DNA of 64,000 nucleotides. It comes from Falsiroseomonas sp050563545 (GTDB lineage Bacteria > Pseudomonadota > Alphaproteobacteria > Acetobacterales > Acetobacteraceae). A program made the position numbers and the translations under genes. Location of the stretch: contig NZ_JBNXUM010000017.1 in the NCBI RefSeq assembly GCF_050563545.1, positions 91,513 through 155,512 on the forward strand, read 5' to 3'. Shown one piece after another: positions 59,817 through 64,000 of this stretch. The notes under the pieces were generated by a model. It was not told the origin of the DNA. It saw nothing but the letters and a program-made list of their open reading frames with translations, and ran no database searches. Each line of letters opens with the position of its first letter. Position 1 is the first letter of the stretch.

Positions 59817-60350
59817 TCAGCGGCTCGACGGCCAGGGCACGAACCCGTCTCGATTCGGCATGCGGATCGCCCTGATGCCCGCTGCGTCGAGGTCTGCCGT
59901 CTCTGGGACGATCGCGTCGACTGAGAGGATATAGCCAACCACCGCGTAGACTTCGTTATCCGTCAGCGACAGCGGCGCTTGGATCGGCATGGCGCGTCGG
60001 ACGTAGTCGAACAACGTGGTCGCGTACGGCCAGAAGCTCGCCACCGTCCTGATCGGTGCGGGCGAGGCAAGCGTGCCGACACCGCCGGTCAGCCGGTCGG
60101 CCGGTCGCCCCTGTCCGCGCTCGCCGTGGCAGGACTGGCAGCGCTGGACGTAGATCTCGCGCCCTTGCGCGACGGTGCCGCGCCCCGGCGGCAAACCTTC
60201 GCCGTCTGGCGCGACGGAAATGTCCCAGCTCTCCACCTCCACCGAACTGGCCGGGCGGCCAAGCCGCGGCGAGGTGGCATGATCCGCAGCGAGCGGCGTG
60301 CTCGTTGCCAGCAGCGCCAGGGTGACGCCGAAGGCGCTACGCATATGCAT
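59817..60350 (-). CDS. soxD: SoxD-like cytochrome c of sulfite/sulfane dehydrogenase
   Basis: A 177-residue exported cytochrome c: signal MRSAFGVTLALLATSTPLAA, haem motif C71-QSCH-75 in REIYVQRCQSCHGERGQG, and an axial Met candidate in RRAMPIQAPLSLTDNEVYAVVGYIL. The RLTGGVGTLASPAPIRTVASFWPYATTLFDYVRRAMP segment is the SoxD signature. It accepts electrons from the molybdenum subunit encoded just upstream; start (60350) and that gene's stop overlap by 14 bp. GGAGGTG precedes the ATG. It is shorter than two-haem SoxD proteins. Confidence 0.88.
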   Translation of the reverse strand: MHMRSAFGVTLALLATSTPLAADHATSPRLGRPASSVEVESWDISVAPDGEGLPPGRGTVAQGREIYVQRCQSCHGERGQGRPADRLTGGVGTLASPAPIRTVASFWPYATTLFDYVRRAMPIQAPLSLTDNEVYAVVGYILSVDAIVPETADLDAAGIRAIRMPNRDGFVPWPSSR

Positions 60351-61632
60351 TGAACACCTCCCCGTTGGCAGCGATACGGCTCGCGACGGTCGCGTTGTAT
60401 CCAAAGGGCTGGCCGGGCGCGTACTGCGCGAGCCATTGCTCTCGACTCGGCTGCACGTTGCCCTGGTCGTCAGTCGCGCGGCTCATCAGTACGGCGGGCG
60501 CACCGTCCCAGCGCCAGGGGATACGGAATCGGGTGAGGCACAACGGCAGCACTGGGTCCTGCAACGCGGCCTCGGCCCAGGACGCGCCCCCGTCGGCCGA
60601 CACCTCGACCCGCGCCACGCGGCCATGCCCAGACCACGCAATGCCGGAGATCTCGTAAAAGCCCGGCCCGGTCATGGCCAGGCCGCGCGCTGGACGGCAG
60701 ATCAGCGACTTCACGTCCATCGCCGTCTTGAACTGCCACGCCAAGCCATCCGGACGCGGGTGGGTGTAGCGAGAAGTCTCGTCCCGCGTCTGCGTCGGCC
60801 CCTCGGTAACCTTGATGCGCCGCAGCCATTTCACGCTGATAGCTCCAATCCAGCCGGGTACCACGAGGCGTATCGGATACCCGTTCTCCGGCCGGACACG
60901 CTCACCGTTCTGGTAGAGCGCGACGAGTGTGTCGCTCATCGCCTTCTCGACAGGAAGCGAGCGGCCGTAGCCCGCGCCATCGGCGCTCTCGGCCAGTACC
61001 CACCGCCCGCGCGGATCGATGCCTGCCTCTTCGAGCAGCGTCCGAAGCGGCACACCGGTCCATTCAGCGCAGGACACCCGCCCGTTGATCATGTGGAAGG
61101 GAAGCTGCGGCGCTTCCCTGGCTGCGTACTGCATGCTGTTGCCGCCGCATTCGATGAACAGGAGCCGCGAGGTCATCTGGTAGCGCAGCAGATCGGGCAC
61201 ACCGAAGGTGAGGGGGCGCTCGACCAGCCCGTGAATTAGCAGCCGGTGTGCATCGCGGTTGATGTCGGGCACGCCGTTGTGGTGGCGCTCGTAATGCAGG
61301 CCGATCGGCGTGATGATGCCCTCGAGCCGGTGCAGGGGTGTATTCGACGGGCCCGTGCCCGGGGCGAGATCGCCGAATGGCCGCGGGATGCCGCGCTGGA
61401 CCCCCTCTTCAGCCTTGGCCGGCATCCCATATGCGCGGAACGGTGTTCCGGGCGCGACCATGCTCGCGGGCGACGAAAGGCGAGGTTCGGACGTGGCCAG
61501 GGCATCGCCGCTCGCGTAGAGCGAAGCACCGGCCGCAGCGCCAAACGAAACTAGCAATCTTCGGTGCAGCAAGCCATTGGCGGCAACCGGTTCCGCGCTC
61601 TGCCTCAACATCGTGTGCGTCACGCGGTCCAT
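60337..61632 (-). CDS. soxC: SoxC-like sulfite dehydrogenase, molybdenum subunit
   Basis: A 431-residue sulfite-oxidase-family protein. The molybdenum-ligand Cys is C188 in MINGRVSCAEWTGVPL; the substrate-site pattern HHNGVPDINRDAHRL and the C-terminal dimerisation domain (WSGHGRVARVEVSADGGASW) match SoxC. A Tat-type leader is weak (HRRLLVSFGAAAGASLYASG), ending around residue 47. It would oxidise sulfite (or sulfane sulfur in Sox systems) and pass electrons to the adjacent cytochrome. The soxXYZAB genes are absent from the window. The ATG at 61632 follows GGAGGTGGGGCAC. Confidence 0.92.
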   Translation of the reverse strand: MDRVTHTMLRQSAEPVAANGLLHRRLLVSFGAAAGASLYASGDALATSEPRLSSPASMVAPGTPFRAYGMPAKAEEGVQRGIPRPFGDLAPGTGPSNTPLHRLEGIITPIGLHYERHHNGVPDINRDAHRLLIHGLVERPLTFGVPDLLRYQMTSRLLFIECGGNSMQYAAREAPQLPFHMINGRVSCAEWTGVPLRTLLEEAGIDPRGRWVLAESADGAGYGRSLPVEKAMSDTLVALYQNGERVRPENGYPIRLVVPGWIGAISVKWLRRIKVTEGPTQTRDETSRYTHPRPDGLAWQFKTAMDVKSLICRPARGLAMTGPGFYEISGIAWSGHGRVARVEVSADGGASWAEAALQDPVLPLCLTRFRIPWRWDGAPAVLMSRATDDQGNVQPSREQWLAQYAPGQPFGYNATVASRIAANGEVFNAYA

Positions 61633-61977
61633 GTGCCCCACCTCCTCGCCGACACTCTGCCCAGGAAGCGGCGGCATTGTTGCATGCGGCCGATGCCAAG
61701 CCGTTATCCGGATGCGGCACCATTGATCCACTCGCGGCAGAATTCACGTGCGGGCAGCGGCTTTGCCGTGCCAACGTGAACCGGGTCTGTTGCTGACGAG
61801 TGCCTTATGGGCTCGCTGGAACAGGACAGGCGAAGCTGCGGTCCGCTGCCGGGGAGCGTTCATCGGCCGATCGACTATCTCCGCGCCGAGATAGCCCGCC
61901 CTCGGGAAGGTTTCCGCTGCGAAGCGGGGTGACGCGGTGCCAATCTGATGCCGGTGCATAGCTTGCGAGGATCCAGG
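61633..61977. promoter_or_regulatory. Divergent control region between soxC and the AraC-TPR regulator
   Basis: A 345-bp gap between oppositely facing starts. It contains the soxC ribosome site (GGAGGTGG) on the left and GAGGATCCAGG before the regulator ATG on the right. No gene is recognised inside. It is the natural place for the regulator to act, but no specific operator could be picked out. Confidence 0.45.
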
Positions 61978-63567
61978 ATGGACACGCAGCATCCGAACGA
62001 ACCGGGCGCCAACGCACTGCCCGGCGGACTTCACCGGGCAATCGCATTTCTGCGCACCGACCTCGGGCGCCCGCTGATCGGGCGCGAACTGGCGCGGGCG
62101 GCCGGCCTGCCGGAACGCACCCTGCGGGCCCATTTCCGGAGGTTCCTGGGCGTGTCGGCGCAGCAATGGCTGCATAAGGCGCGGCTCACCGCGATCCGCG
62201 AGGCCCTGCTGGCACCGCAGGCAAACGAGACCGTCGGCGCGGCTGCGACGCGCTTCGGCATAGCACACCTCGCGCGCTTCGCGGCGGACTACCGACGCCG
62301 CTTCGGCGAGCCACCTTCGGCGACACTGGAACGTGGGCGCGCGGCCGTGGTCGCCGCCCGCATGCCGGCCGCGTCGCTGGCAGGGCGCGGACCGCCTGTC
62401 CTGGTGCTCCCTGTCGCCTGCAGCGAGGGCACGGCTCGCCGGGAGGACTGCGACTTCGCCGAAGCGCTTGCAGAGCAGTTGGCGATGGCGCTCAGCCGCA
62501 TCCGCTCCGGTCCGGTGCGGCTCGTACGGCCGGGTGAACGGGTGGTGGCCGATGCCGGCTCGGCCTGCTACGCCCTGGCGGGACGCGTCGTGCGTTCCGG
62601 CGACCGGCTGCGGGTGGTGCTGCGACTGTTCGACGCGACGGACGGCACCCACGTATGGGGCGATGCCTTCGACGGCATGCCCTCTGATGCGCTGTCTCTG
62701 CAGGACGAGGTGCTCGGCGCCGCCGCCACGATGCATGGGCGGATCGAAGATGCGGCAACTGAGCGGGCGTGGCGGCTGCCGCCGGAGCGGTTGCTCGCGC
62801 GGGACCTGGTGATGCGCGCGATATCTTTGATCCGGGCCAGCGGTGCCGCCAACAACGAGAGCGCATTCAGTATCGCGATGCGCGCAGCGGAGCTCGATCC
62901 TACCGATGCCGCGGCAGCGGCGTTGATCGGCGCATGCTACGCGCGGCGGGTCGGTCTCGGCGCCTCGAAAGACTGGGCCGGCGACCGGGCGATGGCGATC
63001 CGCTGGGATGCGCGCGCGGCAGCGCTCGACCCATCCGAGCCCTTGTCGCTGGCGGCGCGGAGCATCGTCGCGATGCACGTGAGCGACGCCGCCGCCGCCG
63101 ACCTGCTGACGTCTCGCGCCGTCGCGATCAGCCCGGGGTCGTCATGGGCTTGGGAGCGGAGCGGGTACTATCACGTCGCCTCGGGCAATGCCGCCCGGGG
63201 CATCCGGCACATCGAGCACGCCATCGGCCTGAACGGGCCGCGCGCGCCGATATCGGGGTGCCTCAACAGCCTGGCGCAGGCGCATCTCTGGGAGGGGCGG
63301 ACGGAGCAGGCCGCCGCGCTGGCGCTAAAGTCGCTCTCGCTGAACCCGCAGGACGTGGTGCCGCGACGCATCCTGTCGTCGTGCTACGCGCTGCTCGGCT
63401 TGGACGATCAGGCGCGACGCAATATCGACCATCTGCGGACCATGACACCGGAAATCAGCCAGCGCTGGTTCGTCAACAGCAGTCCCTGGCTGGCTTGGTC
63501 GGCCACACGCGCACAATACAAGGCCCGTGTCGGAGATCGGCTGGTGGTGCTGGGGATGCCGCGGTGA
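61978..63567 (+). CDS. AraC-type HTH regulator with TolB-like and TPR domains
   Basis: A 529-residue cytoplasmic protein. Residues 15-115 are an AraC-type DNA-binding domain (RELARAAGLPERTLRAHFRRFLGVSAQQWLHKARL; AAATRFGIAHLARFAADYRRRFGEPPSATL). Residues 130-240 resemble the TolB/FlgO-like module seen in adenylate-cyclase-type TPR proteins (AEQLAMALSRI; YALAGRVVRSGDRLRVVLRLFDATDGTHVWGDAFDG). The rest is TPR-like helices up to a conserved end (NPQDVVPRRILSSCYALLG). Such one-component regulators sense an unknown signal. Divergent from soxCD. Confidence 0.88.
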   Translation: MDTQHPNEPGANALPGGLHRAIAFLRTDLGRPLIGRELARAAGLPERTLRAHFRRFLGVSAQQWLHKARLTAIREALLAPQANETVGAAATRFGIAHLARFAADYRRRFGEPPSATLERGRAAVVAARMPAASLAGRGPPVLVLPVACSEGTARREDCDFAEALAEQLAMALSRIRSGPVRLVRPGERVVADAGSACYALAGRVVRSGDRLRVVLRLFDATDGTHVWGDAFDGMPSDALSLQDEVLGAAATMHGRIEDAATERAWRLPPERLLARDLVMRAISLIRASGAANNESAFSIAMRAAELDPTDAAAAALIGACYARRVGLGASKDWAGDRAMAIRWDARAAALDPSEPLSLAARSIVAMHVSDAAAADLLTSRAVAISPGSSWAWERSGYYHVASGNAARGIRHIEHAIGLNGPRAPISGCLNSLAQAHLWEGRTEQAAALALKSLSLNPQDVVPRRILSSCYALLGLDDQARRNIDHLRTMTPEISQRWFVNSSPWLAWSATRAQYKARVGDRLVVLGMPR

Positions 63568-64000
63568 CCTGAGCGACCCTTTGAGCCGACATTCCCCGGA
63601 TGGCCGGCCCATCGGGCCATCCAGCGATGGCCGTATGGGTGATCCAACGGCTCTTGCGTCGCGGCTGATCGGTCGGCGCTCGCCGTTGCGGCGGCGATTA
63701 TACCCTGCCGGTCGAAATCTGGACGCGGTTCGCGCGCCGCCAGCCAGCGCGACCGATGCGGCCAGCCAGGCTCAACATCGGGCTGCCGGAGCGGAAGATT
63801 TCTGGCACATCGTAACCGTCAAGGAGAGAAGATTGCGGCTGGCGCCGGACGGCGCCGGGGAGCATGGCTCGGAGTGGGCGGCGATCTGCTCGATCGCGGC
63901 CAAGATTGGCGGCTCGGCAGCCGGCATTAGAGGGCAGACCACGGCTCGCGAGCCCGGGGACCATATTCTGCGCATGTGGGTTCGAAGGTCTGCTTCGGGT
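63568..64000. other. Right-edge stretch with IS remnant
   Basis: Beyond the regulator no intact gene is seen. The plus strand from about 63820 resembles an IS3 OrfA fragment (separate entry); the rest, including the AT-poor 63570-63800 part, shows nothing recognisable. The window ends inside this region. Confidence 0.5.
63820..64000 (+). pseudogene. IS3-family OrfA transposase remnant
   Basis: The plus-strand frame reads KERRLRLAPDGAGEHGSEWA, then AAICSIAAKIGGSAAG, close to the EHGSEWAAI-SIA-KIGC core of IS3-type OrfA, followed by an unrelated-looking stretch and MWVRRSASG. The upstream helix is degenerate and there is no proper start, so it is a decayed copy cut by the window end. Confidence 0.55.

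Noticed and set aside
61804..61977. Extension of the AraC-TPR regulator start to 61948
   Set aside because: Possible in frame, but the GAGGA spacing favours 61978 and the extra ten residues are unlike homologous starts.

Overview
The window reads as very GC-rich DNA (about 70% by eye) from an alphaproteobacterium, most likely a Rhodospirillales/Acetobacteraceae member resembling Roseomonas. The pointers are a GcrA cell-cycle regulator, plant-type (class II) glutamate-cysteine ligase, bifunctional ArgJ, UbiA and Coq7 of ubiquinone synthesis, several Bug/TctC-type orphan binding proteins, and the order secA / parvulin-type PPIase / argJ / GNAT-MutT. This assignment is inference from gene content; no 16S rRNA is present.

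Region 1 (1-26.7 kb) is mostly core genome: two gamma-glutamyltransferase-family proteins, a GlcG/HbpS-like protein, a GST, a TPR lipoprotein beside ispE, an aminotransferase, a DsbA-like thiol oxidoreductase, an AstE/aspartoacylase-family protein, a CinA-type protein, a GNAT-Nudix fusion, argJ, a periplasmic PPIase, secA, a cupin, a sulfotransferase-like protein, a beta-carbonic anhydrase, purH, a glycosyltransferase, a heparinase II/III-like protein and rpe. Region 2 (26.7-33 kb) holds an Lrp regulator, three Bug-type solute-binding proteins without permeases, gcrA, a two-gene unit whose second gene is broken, and ispH. Region 3 (33-37.7 kb) is a phenylacetyl-CoA epoxidase operon, paaABCDE, led by paaX; a promoter with an inverted-repeat operator candidate lies in front of paaA. 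Region 4 (37.7-50.4 kb) contains coq7, a zinc alcohol dehydrogenase, an orphan TupA-like binding protein, gshA, rsmE, ubiA, two methyltransferases, a WD40-cytochrome c protein, a creatininase-family protein and a serralysin-like RTX protease.

Region 5 (50.5-64 kb) looks like an accessory island next to tRNA-Gln(TTG). It starts with a block of nested inverted repeats just behind the tRNA, then a serine recombinase that has lost its catalytic domain, a DUF3489 gene and an IS256-type remnant. Next come a complete TRAP transporter (dctPQM), a SnoaL-like protein, an SDR, an orphan ABC-type binding protein, a SoxC/SoxD-like molybdenum sulfite dehydrogenase with its cytochrome c, and a divergent AraC-HTH/TPR regulator. 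An IS3 orfA remnant lies at the right edge. The TRAP, SDR and sulfite dehydrogenase genes could together handle an organosulfonate and the sulfite it releases, but no desulfonating enzyme is visible.

The most unusual non-coding signals are a family of GC-rich REP-like palindromes (five palindromes at four sites), two of which form a REPIN-like inverted pair that has become the N-terminus of PaaD; the structured block after tRNA-Gln; a 36-nt direct repeat bracketing the TRAP/SDR segment; and a 10-bp tandem repeat that shifts the frame of a broken gene.
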